Shown here: positions 33,431 through 40,916 of the stretch, one piece after another
Position numbering within the stretch: the first letter of the stretch is position 1
Layout of the letters: each line of letters opens with the position of its first letter
Assembly: GCF_001999465.1 (NCBI RefSeq)
Contig: NZ_MQMF01000002.1
Span: forward strand, 558,001 to 622,000
Length of the DNA stretch: 64,000 bases
Origin: Fictibacillus arsenicus
GTDB taxonomy: Bacteria > Bacillota > Bacilli > Bacillales > Fictibacillaceae
Direction: 5' to 3'
Program-made: the position numbers and the translations under genes
Notes under the pieces: generated by a model
Databases searched by the model: none
The model's input: only the letters and a program-made list of their open reading frames with translations
What the model was told of the DNA's origin: nothing

Positions 33431-33941
33431 AATATTCCATCGAATTAGCCGTTTTCACAACATCTTCAATCGTGTATTCCTTCTTAATTTTTGGTGCTTT
33501 GATGAGCATTATGGAGTAATAGATTCCGTCTTTTTTCCATCGAATTTGTTTAACATTTTCGCCATCACCATCTATTAAAGCTTTAGTACCGTCCTTTAAT
33601 TCCACGGTTTTCATAGCTTTCTCATCAGTCGCCCATGTCGAGTTTTTATTATGATAAGTGGTAACGTGAAGATTAACTCCAACTCCATCTCCATAAATAA
33701 ATTCAGTATGAAGAATATCCCTAGTAGGGTCGCCTGGCATATCTCCAGCATAAGTTAATGAAACATTTTTCGGTTCAAAGGGAAATACAGTAGGAGCCGC
33801 TAGTTTTTCTTGAACGCTTTGAGGAAATTGTTCTGCTACTTCCTTTATTTTCGGATATTTTTCTTTCAACTCTTCTACTGGCGGATTATCATTACAGGCA
33901 GATAATAAAAGAATAAGCAGGATTATTAGCATTCTTTTCAT
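33429..33941 (-). CDS. Lipoprotein of unknown function
   Basis: 170 residues. The signal peptide ends in lipobox LLSAC (Cys 16). The mature part, with KAMKTVELKDGTKALIDGDG and QIRWKKDGIYYSIML near the end, resembles the DUF4367-like beta domain found in many Bacillus lipoproteins and anti-sigma-type proteins; the assignment is tentative. Single-gene unit, preceded by a GGGGGAATG-type site. Confidence 0.72.
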   Translation of the reverse strand: MKRMLIILLILLLSACNDNPPVEELKEKYPKIKEVAEQFPQSVQEKLAAPTVFPFEPKNVSLTYAGDMPGDPTRDILHTEFIYGDGVGVNLHVTTYHNKNSTWATDEKAMKTVELKDGTKALIDGDGENVKQIRWKKDGIYYSIMLIKAPKIKKEYTIEDVVKTANSMEY

Positions 33942-34054
33942 TCACCATTCCCCCTTTGCATTCAACCTCCTCCTAAACTGTTAATTTCTTCCTTCATAAT
34001 TCCTCATTGTTTAAGAGAAACCCTTTTTCTTTAACCCATATATTTTTTACATCA

Positions 34055-34088
34055 ATAAAAAAGTCAGATCCTACTTCGGATCTGACTT
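34055..34088 (-). terminator. Intrinsic terminator after the DUF817 gene
   Basis: 11-bp stem (34061-34071 with 34078-34088), TTTTTT on the minus strand. Confidence 0.88.
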
Positions 34089-34090
34089 TC

Positions 34091-34897
34091 TTAAATGTAG
34101 TTCTTATCAGTATAAAGTTTACTAGTACCTAACTTCTTTGTATTGCCCTTAACCCGCTTCAAAGTTGCTACAATTAGAAAGCTGACGATCACTAACAAGA
34201 GCCATGAGCTCACCTTTCCTAGATGAACGAGGCTCCATGCTTGGGTTTGGTTCGGATATTCCCAAGCTCCAAAGAACGTCGCGATATTTTCGGCGATCCA
34301 TATAAAAAATCCGATCAGCACGAAAGAAAGTGCGAGCGGCATACTGTATCGAGTTCCATTCACTTTGTATTTAACCCATGATTTCCAGAAGACGATGATC
34401 ACAAGTCCAGATAACCACCAGCGAACATCTATCCAAAAATGGTGAGTGAAAAAATTTAAATAAATCGCAGCTGCAAGAGATACAACTGCCCAAAATGGAG
34501 GCCACTTCACCAGTTCAACATCAAGTCTTCTCCACGCCTGGCATAGATAACTCGCTACACTCGCATACATAAACCCGCTGTACAGAGGCACTCCAGCTAT
34601 TTTGGAATACCCTTCTCCTGGATAAGACCACGAGCCCATGTGCACTTTAAAAAGTTCAAGAGCAAGACCAATAAGGTGGAACAACGTGATAACCTTCAGT
34701 TCATCCCTTGTTTCTAGTCCTGAGCGAACCATCAACCACTGCATCAGGAGGCAGATGATGAGCAGCCAGTCATATCGGGGTAAGAACGGAAGCGGCAAGA
34801 TCTGTGTAATAGCCAACGAGGCAAAGATAACAACAGGAAACAAACAGGATAGGGCCTGCTCCCAACCAAAACGAACGAGCTGCTTTAATGCTCTCAT
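34091..34897 (-). CDS. yoaT: DUF817 membrane protein (YoaT-like)
   Basis: 268 residues with about eight membrane helices and conserved loops WSYPGEGYSKIAGVPLYSGF and HHFWIDVRWWLSG, the DUF817 pattern. Function unknown. It is followed in gene order by a YozG-like regulator and a YoaS-like protein, an arrangement also found in B. subtilis, so the three probably form a unit controlled by the small regulator. Confidence 0.85.
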   Translation of the reverse strand: MRALKQLVRFGWEQALSCLFPVVIFASLAITQILPLPFLPRYDWLLIICLLMQWLMVRSGLETRDELKVITLFHLIGLALELFKVHMGSWSYPGEGYSKIAGVPLYSGFMYASVASYLCQAWRRLDVELVKWPPFWAVVSLAAAIYLNFFTHHFWIDVRWWLSGLVIIVFWKSWVKYKVNGTRYSMPLALSFVLIGFFIWIAENIATFFGAWEYPNQTQAWSLVHLGKVSSWLLLVIVSFLIVATLKRVKGNTKKLGTSKLYTDKNYI

Positions 34898-34921
34898 GAT
34901 TCATGCCTCCACAGATTTAGT

Positions 34922-35152
34922 TTAAGAATAACCTTTTCGGCTGTCCTCATCACTTTTGTATTCTAAAAGATCCCCAGGCTGACATTCTAAAGCCTTACAG
35001 ATTGCCTCCAAAGTGGATAATCGAATCGCTTTCGCTTTTCCGTTTTTCAAAATCGAGAGGTTAGCCATCGTGATTCCAACCTTTTCTGATAGTTCCGTTA
35101 CGCTCATTTTCCTTTTAGCTAGCATCACATCGATATTGATTATAATCGCCAT
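34922..35152 (-). CDS. yozG: Small Cro/CI-type HTH regulator (YozG-like)
   Basis: 76 residues forming one HTH_26/XRE domain: VMLAKRKMSVTELSEKVGIT, then MANLSILKNGKAKAIRLSTL with the closing LECQPGDLLEY. Such regulators bind as dimers and are usually autoregulatory. It sits 9 bp after the DUF2975 gene and 24 bp before the DUF817 gene, in the same order as B. subtilis yoaS-yozG-yoaT. Confidence 0.88.
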   Translation of the reverse strand: MAIIINIDVMLAKRKMSVTELSEKVGITMANLSILKNGKAKAIRLSTLEAICKALECQPGDLLEYKSDEDSRKGYS

Positions 35153-35161
35153 GTTTTCACC

Positions 35162-35641
35162 TCAGACCGTTAAATCATTTTCTGATTTGATATCGATCGC
35201 ATTTTTTAATAGCTTTTGAAGTACTGCAGCAAAGACTGCGATCACCATGCTTCCAAAAATAATGACCATTCCGATCAATATCATTCCCGGCGCATCGTCT
35301 ACCTCTGCCATAAGATATATGAGTGGCATAAATAGCACGAATAACCCGCTGATGATGATGGCGCAGTTTTTGATATTCTGTATGGATCTTACTGATAATT
35401 CCGAGAAAGCTTCATCCTTGTCAATGTAGCTTAAAAGTTTATAAGTCTGGAAAAGTGCAGCGAAAAATATGATTGCAGATGCATACAACCCGATTAAAAA
35501 AGGATATTGCAAAAAATCTAACGTTGGATTCAATTCAGCAAAAAACGCAGCTATCTCTGGCAAAATAAAGATACACAAAGCAAGAACAGGAAGTCCCATA
35601 AGAAAAAGAACGAATTTTAAAAAGAATGTTTCTCGTTTCAT
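35162..35641 (-). CDS. yoaS: DUF2975 membrane protein (YoaS-like)
   Basis: 159 residues with four membrane helices (FVLFLMGLPVLALCIFILP, FLIGLYASAIIFFAALF, CAIIISGLFVLFMPLIYL, GMVIIFGSMVIAVFAAVL), the DUF2975 layout that is nearly always encoded beside a small Cro/CI regulator. The ATG at 35641 follows GGTGAGG. The 170-bp region upstream is strongly AT-rich with overlapping ATTTATT-type inverted repeats, a plausible site for the partner regulator. Confidence 0.85.
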   Translation of the reverse strand: MKRETFFLKFVLFLMGLPVLALCIFILPEIAAFFAELNPTLDFLQYPFLIGLYASAIIFFAALFQTYKLLSYIDKDEAFSELSVRSIQNIKNCAIIISGLFVLFMPLIYLMAEVDDAPGMILIGMVIIFGSMVIAVFAAVLQKLLKNAIDIKSENDLTV

Positions 35642-35826
35642 AACCAAGCACCTCACCTATTTATTATTCAATATAATAATACATTATTTATCGCTTTACA
35701 ATAAATGATTATTGTTTTTTATTATATTATTATTGATAGATATATATGTAATGGTTTTAGGCAAAAAAATAAAGAGCTTTCCTTATTAAAAAGAAATGCT
35801 CCATAGAAACATAAAACGATTCAATT

Positions 35827-36189
35827 TTATTTATACAAAATATCATCTCTGAGTGATGCAACACTTGTTAAGGCTGTATCGATATCTGATTCTGGCACAC
35901 CGAAATGGGCAAGTGCATCGTGCAGATGTGTAGCGATCGCATTAAAATGCTCTGGCTGAAGGTTCATTCCTTCATGAGCTTTTGCCATTGACTTTCCTGA
36001 GTAGTTTTTTGGACCGCCTAATGCGAAGCTAATGAATTTCGTCTGATGACTTTTTTGTTTTTCCATATCAACGCCTTCAAAGAATTGATTCACTGTTTCA
36101 TCTTTTAAAACAAGCTCGTTATAAAAGTAATCCACTACCTTGGCGATCGCTTCTTCGCCGCCAACTTTTTCATATAAATTCTGTTCCAA
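35827..36189 (-). CDS. Group I truncated haemoglobin
   Basis: 120 residues, a 2-on-2 globin for oxygen or NO chemistry. NLYEKVGGEEAIAKVVDYFY starts the fold; the proximal His is in the AHEGMNLQPEHF segment (about residue 70) and the B-helix Phe-Tyr pair is present. A TTG at 36189, 8 bp after GAGAGGGG, is the likely start. The bacterial NO synthase gene lies 2.6 kb away, so NO handling is possible but not shown. Single-gene unit. Confidence 0.88.
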   Translation of the reverse strand: MEQNLYEKVGGEEAIAKVVDYFYNELVLKDETVNQFFEGVDMEKQKSHQTKFISFALGGPKNYSGKSMAKAHEGMNLQPEHFNAIATHLHDALAHFGVPESDIDTALTSVASLRDDILYK

Positions 36190-36368
36190 AATGATAGCCC
36201 CTCTCATTGGTGATATTGACATACCTCATTATCTTTACCCTTTTTTATTATTTGAACAAGCCAATTTCAGATTATGAGCCAAAAGTCCTTTGGCATTGAT
36301 ACGAAATGATGGATCACGAATAAATTACGATTTCATAGAAAGAAAATGTAAAAAGATCTGTTAAATGA

Positions 36369-36410
36369 ATAAAGACGCTTGGAGCAAACCTCTGCTCCAA
36401 GCGTCTTTAT
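36369..36410. terminator. Strong symmetric hairpin in a gene-free stretch
   Basis: Perfect 16-bp stem AAAGACGCTTGGAGCA (36371-36386) with TGCTCCAAGCGTCTTT (36393-36408), extending by ATA/TAT. It looks like a terminator, yet no gene ends within 180 bp on either strand; it may belong to the following repeat array or to an unseen small RNA. Confidence 0.6.
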
Positions 36411-36425
36411 ATGAAGGGAAAATAG

Positions 36426-36515
36426 ATTTATGAGCCTATAATCATTTTTATGATCCTTGAAGTTGATTTATGGGCCGTCAAAATTTTTATGGTCCTTCAA
36501 AATGATTTATGGGCT
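36426..36515 (+). repeat. 20-bp-period TTTATG array
   Basis: TTTATG followed by a GNCC/GGGC-like block recurs with ATG at 36430, 36450, 36470, 36489 and 36509 (spacing 20, 20, 19, 20). Alternate units share more sequence (GATTTATGGGC at 36466 and 36505). The last unit runs into CTTTTCGACAA, a motif that also ends the array near 50.3 kb. It lies in a gene-free stretch between the globin and the exported nucleosidase. Confidence 0.75.
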
Positions 36516-36559
36516 TTTCGACAAAAGACGGTTCCTGTGCAACTCGTCTGTAGCTAAAA

Positions 36560-36589
36560 CAAAACCCCGCAGAATCAACCGCGGGATTT
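36560..36589 (-). terminator. Intrinsic terminator after the exported nucleosidase gene
   Basis: Stem AAACCCCGC (36562-36570) with GCGGGATTT (36581-36589), TTTTGTTTT on the minus strand. Confidence 0.82.
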
Positions 36590-36596
36590 ATCAACT

Positions 36597-37475
36597 CTAT
36601 TTACCTTGCTTCATTGCAATATATTCTTTTACCACTTCGTACACATAATCTTGGTTTGCCGCTGCTGTAGTCGGATCGTACTTTCCACCGTTCGTTTTGT
36701 TGTTTGATAGAACGCGGATACCCAGGAAAGCTACATCATACGCTTTAGAGATTTGTGCAGCTGATGCCCCTTCCATCTCTTCAACAGATGTTCCGAAGTT
36801 CTCATGGAACCAGTTGATGCGGTCCACTTCATTATTCCAAACGTCTGCAGAACCGATCGTCCCTTCTACCACTTTACCTTTTGTGTATTTATCTTTTACA
36901 GCATGTGCCGCCGCAAGCAACTCTTCGTCACCTTCAAAATAACGAGCTTTCTCAGCGTTTGGATCTTCTCCAGCACTTCCTTCTGAAGCCATCAAGTCCA
37001 TCGGAATCCAAGAAGTTGGTTCGATCCCCTCGTTCTCTTCTAGATGAGGCGTTTTTAATGAACCAAGATTTACTGTTCTTTTTCCTAGGACGATATCAAA
37101 AACATTCAGACTCGGATCGTGGCCGCCAGATGTTCCTTGATTGATGATCGCTGCTGGATTATATTTTTCAATAGCAATAGCTGTAGCTGCTGCCGTATTC
37201 TCCATACCTTTTCCTGTTTTCGCTACGATTACCGGATAGTTGTCCAGTTTTCCTTTATAAAATACAAAGTTTCCAGATTTTTCGACTTTCACATTGTCTA
37301 AACGCTTTGCAAAGTTCTCTGCTTCAATCGGCATCGGACCTTGGATAATAATCGGCTGTCTCGGTTTTTCTTTACCTGAAGCATTTTCTGAAAAGTTAAG
37401 ACCTGCCAGTGCCGTTACAAATAGTACAGCTGCAATAGCCAGTAATGTGTACTTCTTCCCCATCCGTTTCATCAT
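36597..37475 (-). CDS. Exported purine nucleosidase of the MTA/SAH nucleosidase family
   Basis: 292 residues. A signal peptide (LLAIAAVLFVTALAG, cleaved near residue 30) is followed by a nucleoside phosphorylase/MTAN fold: GPMPIEAENFAKRL (catalytic Glu region), INQGTSGGHDPSLN and VEEMEGASAAQI (ribose-binding Glu). The segment that normally ends in Ser-Asp reads FLGIRVLSNNKTNGG, so the base-contacting catalytic Asp appears to be Asn, as in enzymes that prefer 6-oxopurines. Together with the guanine riboswitch upstream this suggests extracellular guanosine/inosine salvage rather than MTA recycling (inference). The ATG at 37475 follows GGAGGAG. Confidence 0.82.
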   Translation of the reverse strand: MMKRMGKKYTLLAIAAVLFVTALAGLNFSENASGKEKPRQPIIIQGPMPIEAENFAKRLDNVKVEKSGNFVFYKGKLDNYPVIVAKTGKGMENTAAATAIAIEKYNPAAIINQGTSGGHDPSLNVFDIVLGKRTVNLGSLKTPHLEENEGIEPTSWIPMDLMASEGSAGEDPNAEKARYFEGDEELLAAAHAVKDKYTKGKVVEGTIGSADVWNNEVDRINWFHENFGTSVEEMEGASAAQISKAYDVAFLGIRVLSNNKTNGGKYDPTTAAANQDYVYEVVKEYIAMKQGK

Positions 37476-37522
37476 AGTTGTCTCTCCTCCGTTGTCATGA
37501 ATCACTCATAAATCTGCTCAAA

Positions 37523-37700
37523 CAAAAAAGCCTAGAGTAATAGAATGTATCTACCTCTAGACCACTGGAGTTAAAGTAAAAGAATAGGATTCGACGCACA
37601 AATAAATACAAAGCCAATCCAGCACTTCAACTCGTAGTCCAGTTCTTTCATTGGGAACCAGGTAGAAACACTCAGACCATATTACCGAGCATATACGAGT
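37523..37700 (-). ncRNA. Guanine-class purine riboswitch with terminator
   Basis: The aptamer (plus 37630-37700, minus strand) has P1 arms ACTCGTA/TACGAGT and the conserved loop blocks GGTAATATGG, GTTTCTACC and GGACTACGAG. The specificity base is C (GAC-TACG), which reads guanine; adenine switches have T there. A terminator hairpin (CTAGAG/CTCTAG, plus 37531-37562) with TTTTTT follows. Guanine binding should switch the downstream exported nucleosidase off. Confidence 0.92.
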
Positions 37701-37729
37701 AATTCGCTTTTCAATACTAATACTTTGTT

Positions 37730-37758
37730 AATATAACAAACGAACTGGAGTTACTCAA
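37730..37758 (-). promoter_or_regulatory. Sigma-A promoter of the guanine riboswitch transcript
   Basis: Minus strand TTGAGT (plus 37753-37758), 17 bp, TATATT (plus 37730-37735), upstream of the aptamer. Confidence 0.75.
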
Positions 37759-37804
37759 CCTAAAACTGAATAATCTTTAAAAATACTTAAATAATGTTCG
37801 TTTT

Positions 37805-38002
37805 TTACACAAAAACAAGTGCATTGATGAACCCTAACAATCCTAAATAAAACAGGCTGGACCACATATCTAACGGTTCTGTGAAAAAGGCTACAATCAT
37901 GATTGGCCTTTTGTTAGACTCTGCTTTCATAAACTGATACAAAAACATAGATAAAGAGACTAAGATTAAGATGATGCTTCCTGCTAGAATCAATGTATTC
38001 AT
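37805..38002 (-). CDS. Small membrane protein
   Basis: 65 residues with two hydrophobic helices (LILAGSIILILVSLSMFLYQ and LFYLGLLGFINALVFV) and a short linker. The ATG follows GAGGA at close spacing. It lies 12 bp downstream of a GNAT gene on the same strand and may be co-transcribed with it. No family recognised. Confidence 0.55.
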   Translation of the reverse strand: MNTLILAGSIILILVSLSMFLYQFMKAESNKRPIMIVAFFTEPLDMWSSLFYLGLLGFINALVFV

Positions 38003-38014
38003 GAAGTCCTCTGC

Positions 38015-38563
38015 TTAATCTTGGAGATCTGCTTTTAAAAGTGAATACATATATAAGTCGTCAAATTTACCGCATGTATATTCGTAATGTCTTAACAAAC
38101 CTTCTCTTTGAAAGCCCGTCTTCTCTACCAATCTTTGCGATGGCACATTAGCAGGTTCAATTAAAGCCTCGATGCGCTCCAGTTCCAGATGCTGAAATCC
38201 GTACTCTACGACCGCTTTCAAAGCTTCACCTGCTACTCCTTTTCCCCAATACTCTTTACTTAACTCAAAGCCCACTTCCGAGCGGTAGTGCTTAGAAACT
38301 CTATTCAGAAATCCACAGCTTCCTATCACTCTATTATCATCTATTAGCGTGATCCCCCATCTGATCCCTGTGCCATTTATAACGATAGATTCATACCAGG
38401 CGATTTCATCGTACGCATCTTCAATAGATTGAAAGGGCTCTAACCCCATGTGTTTTACAACCTCTGAATCAGACAAATAGCGGAGCATGTCTTCTGCATC
38501 AGCTTTGGTTACTTCTCTTAAAATCAATCGCTCGGTCTCAATAACAGGAAATTGGTTGTTCAT
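38015..38563 (-). CDS. GNAT N-acetyltransferase, RimJ/RimL type
   Basis: 182 residues. The RimJ opening FPVIETERLILREVTKADAE, the acetyl-CoA loop ELSKEYWGKGVAGEALKAVV (about residues 101-120) and EPANVPSQRLVEKTGFQREG are all present. The substrate is unknown. It is preceded, with a 26-bp overlap, by a short remnant of a Nudix gene whose ribosome site may provide coupling. Confidence 0.9.
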   Translation of the reverse strand: MNNQFPVIETERLILREVTKADAEDMLRYLSDSEVVKHMGLEPFQSIEDAYDEIAWYESIVINGTGIRWGITLIDDNRVIGSCGFLNRVSKHYRSEVGFELSKEYWGKGVAGEALKAVVEYGFQHLELERIEALIEPANVPSQRLVEKTGFQREGLLRHYEYTCGKFDDLYMYSLLKADLQD

Positions 38564-38666
38564 GTTCGATGTCTCCTTTTTCTCTCATTCTTGTCAGTCT
38601 TTTATCTAATTCCCAAAGCGCTGTTCGATTACCAGGCAGAACCAAAACCTGGAACGGAGCCTGCAT
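38538..38666 (-). pseudogene. Nudix hydrolase with its middle deleted
   Basis: A 42-codon frame with a perfect GGAGG 7 bp before ATG 38666. It begins MQAPFQVLVLP, the start of a common dATP-type Nudix group, and continues NRTALWELDKRLTRMREKG, which resembles the C-terminal end of the same group ('SN.TALWELN.RL'). The catalytic box between them is absent. I infer an in-frame internal deletion of about 110 codons leaving the two ends fused. It could instead be an unrelated small gene. Confidence 0.5.
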
Positions 38667-38708
38667 ACCTTTTCCTCCATGTGCTTTTTTTGTAACAGTT
38701 TAAAACGA

Positions 38709-38737
38709 TAAACATGGTAAAACTCGGCTATTATAAT
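38709..38737 (+). promoter_or_regulatory. Probable nos promoter
   Basis: Perfect TATAAT at 38732-38737, 31 bp before the chosen TTG start, with a poor -35. Its position makes the upstream in-frame ATG at 38714 untranscribed and supports the TTG start. Confidence 0.5.
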
Positions 38738-38767
38738 AATAACTTATTTTTAGCTGGGGGCTTTATT

Positions 38768-39847
38768 TTGAATACCACTCTTTTACAAGAAGCAAAAGAC
38801 TTTATCATTTCCTGCTACAAGGAGTTAAATAAAACACAGGATGAAATCAATGAACGAATAGACGCAATCACAAAACAGATTGAATCAACAGGAAGCTACG
38901 AGCACACTTCATTTGAAATTGATTATGGCGCAAAAGTAGCTTGGCGCAACAGTAACCGCTGCATCGGTCGGCTTTTCTGGGATCAGATGCACACCTTTGA
39001 TAAAAGAGAATTAAAGACGGAAGAAGAGATTTTCGAGGCGATTTTAGAGCACATGTCGTATGCGACAAATGGCGGGAGAATCCGTCCTTCGATCACTGTC
39101 TTTGCACCGCAAACAGAAAATCACGGGATCCGCATCTGGAACCATCAGCTCATTCGCTATGCCGGCTACACCACACCGGATGGTATAATAGGTGACCCCG
39201 CTTCCATCTCTTTTACAGAAAAGTGCATAGAGCTCGGATGGAAGCCAAAGTACGGAAAGTTTGATATTTTGCCGATTGTTATTCAGATCAACGATCATGA
39301 ACCTAAACTGTTTGAACTTCCAGAAGACACTGCTCTTGAAGTAGATATCCGCCACCCTGAATACGAATGGTTTGAAGACCTGCAGCTTAAATGGCATGGT
39401 GTGCCTTTCATTTCAGATATGGCTCTTGAGATTGGCGGGATCCGCTATACGGCCGCTCCTTTTAACGGATGGTACATGGGTACGGAGATCGGCGCGCGGA
39501 ATCTTGCTGATGAAGGCCGGTACAACATGTTACCGCAGATCGCATCACTCATGGATCTCGATACGAAAAGTTCGATCTCATTATGGAAGGATAAAGCTCT
39601 GGTTGAGCTTAACATCGCGGTGCTGTATTCATTCCGCGAAGACGGGGTCAGCATCGTGGACCATCATACTGCGGCACAGCAGTTTAAGAAGTTTGAAGAA
39701 AAAGAGAGCGAGATCGGCAGACCGGTCACCGGAAATTGGGCATGGCTCATTCCGCCGATGTCACCTGCCACGACACATATCTTTCATAAGCCTTATAAGA
39801 ACGATATCGTCAAACCGAATTATTTTTATCAACCGAGAGCTTATTAA
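38768..39847 (+). CDS. nos: Bacterial nitric oxide synthase oxygenase
   Basis: Oxidises L-arginine to citrulline and NO using heme and tetrahydrofolate/biopterin; bacterial forms lack the reductase domain, and this one is 359 residues, the usual size. The axial Cys is in RNSNRCIGRLFW (Cys 65), and NGWYMGTEIGARNL contains the Glu that binds arginine. The TTG start at 38768 is fixed by GGGGG 7 bp upstream and by a TATAAT between it and the earlier ATG. Electrons must come from a flavodoxin and reductase encoded elsewhere. Single-gene unit. Confidence 0.95.
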   Translation: MNTTLLQEAKDFIISCYKELNKTQDEINERIDAITKQIESTGSYEHTSFEIDYGAKVAWRNSNRCIGRLFWDQMHTFDKRELKTEEEIFEAILEHMSYATNGGRIRPSITVFAPQTENHGIRIWNHQLIRYAGYTTPDGIIGDPASISFTEKCIELGWKPKYGKFDILPIVIQINDHEPKLFELPEDTALEVDIRHPEYEWFEDLQLKWHGVPFISDMALEIGGIRYTAAPFNGWYMGTEIGARNLADEGRYNMLPQIASLMDLDTKSSISLWKDKALVELNIAVLYSFREDGVSIVDHHTAAQQFKKFEEKESEIGRPVTGNWAWLIPPMSPATTHIFHKPYKNDIVKPNYFYQPRAY

Positions 39848-39868
39848 ACATTAAAATAGACGTATACA

Positions 39869-39903
39869 AAGACCCTTGATCGATTGATCAAGGGTCAGTC
39901 TTT
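39869..39903 (+). terminator. Terminator after nos
   Basis: 11-bp stem GACCCTTGATC (39871-39881) with GATCAAGGGTC (39886-39896), then AGTCTTTT. Confidence 0.82.
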
Positions 39904-39913
39904 TACATACAAC

Positions 39914-40546
39914 TTAAGTATGGGACTTTTCTAATGCTAGTTTGATTCCAAATCCTATCAATATTGTACCTGTGATTCCTTCAATCATAGTTTGTGCTTT
40001 AGGTCTTTTCATAAATGCACTGATCTGGTTAATTAAATAGACATAAAGTAAAAACCAAACAGAAGTCAATACAGTATAAGTGATACCCATTATTAAAAAC
40101 GGGACAAAGGTATTGCTCCCTTGGTCAACGAATTGAGGCAAAAAGGTTAAGAAAAATACAGCAACTTTGGGATTGAGGATATTGGTAAGGAAACCTTGTT
40201 TAAAACAAGATGTGTTTTCAAATTGTTTATCTGTTTTCACCTCAACACTTGCTGCTTCTTCTCTTTTTTTCAGAGACCATAATGTTTTAACACCCAAATA
40301 TATTAAGTAAACAGCACCAACGTATTTGAAGACAGAAAATAATAACGCTGATTTAACAATGATTGCTGAAAGCCCTAATACAGCAGCTGAAGTATGGATG
40401 AGAAGTGCACAACAAGTACCTAAAGCTGTTTTCAGTCCCCCGCTTCTCCCAAGGGTGAGCGTATTTTTAGTAGCAATCGCAGTATCGGGACCGGGTAAAA
40501 TAATTAAAAAAATACACATTAGGACAAACAGATAAAAGTTTTCCAT
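39914..40546 (-). CDS. LysE/RhtB-family amino-acid exporter
   Basis: 210 residues with six membrane helices. The opening LMCIFLIILPGPDTAIATKN and the middle FLTNILNPKVAVFFLTFLPQ are the LysE/RhtB signatures. Likely exports an amino acid or homoserine lactone-like compound; the substrate is not readable. Single-gene unit convergent with nos. Confidence 0.92.
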   Translation of the reverse strand: MENFYLFVLMCIFLIILPGPDTAIATKNTLTLGRSGGLKTALGTCCALLIHTSAAVLGLSAIIVKSALLFSVFKYVGAVYLIYLGVKTLWSLKKREEAASVEVKTDKQFENTSCFKQGFLTNILNPKVAVFFLTFLPQFVDQGSNTFVPFLIMGITYTVLTSVWFLLYVYLINQISAFMKRPKAQTMIEGITGTILIGFGIKLALEKSHT

Positions 40547-40691
40547 TTAGTATCACCTTTTCTAATTATGATAAGACCTTCTGAATATATGATTCTTCCA
40601 ATTTATTATAAATAGAAATTGAAATCAATTATTATTTGATTGATTTGTTTAATTCTAGAAGCACTCTGGATTTATTATTGTTATGTGACAA

Positions 40692-40727
40692 AAAAAGACC
40701 AAATCAACCATGCGATTTGGTCTTTTA
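40692..40727 (-). terminator. Bidirectional terminator after the khtTU operon
   Basis: 14-bp stem (40692-40705 with 40714-40727), A-rich on the left and T-rich on the right. On the minus strand it ends the khtT-khtU-small peptide transcript. Confidence 0.88.
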
Positions 40728-40773
40728 TTGATTGTATAACCAGGAAGGCTAACCGGTACTAAAGCAACCCTTA

Positions 40774-40899
40774 TTATACATGCTTCAAAAATTCAAGAAA
40801 ACTTGGGTACTCATGATCTGGTATTGAAAGATTATAAAAATGTGTACAGATCAATACTAAAACTACAACAAGAACACTAAACCAAATTACCTCTTTCAT
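40774..40899 (-). CDS. 41-residue membrane peptide in the khtTU operon
   Basis: ATG at 40899 with AAGGAG 9 bp upstream, TAA at 40774. It encodes MKEVIWFSVLVVVLVLICTH followed by a soluble tail FYNLSIPDHEYPSFLEFLKH: one membrane helix and an acidic tail. It starts 17 bp after the khtU stop and is followed by the operon terminator. I know no family. Position suggests an accessory subunit of the antiporter, in the way small peptides modulate other transporters, but this is inference. Confidence 0.62.
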   Translation of the reverse strand: MKEVIWFSVLVVVLVLICTHFYNLSIPDHEYPSFLEFLKHV

Positions 40900-40916
40900 C
40901 TATACAGTCTCCTTCT

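Noticed and set aside
38640-38700. Signal-recognition-particle RNA-like sequence (AACCAAAACCTGGAACGG)
   Set aside because: The complementary strand reads as coding sequence with a perfect ribosome site (the Nudix remnant), which explains it better.
39372-39854. 160-codon frame overlapping the end of nos
   Set aside because: Out-of-frame shadow of nos with no ribosome site; nos has all family motifs in the other frame.
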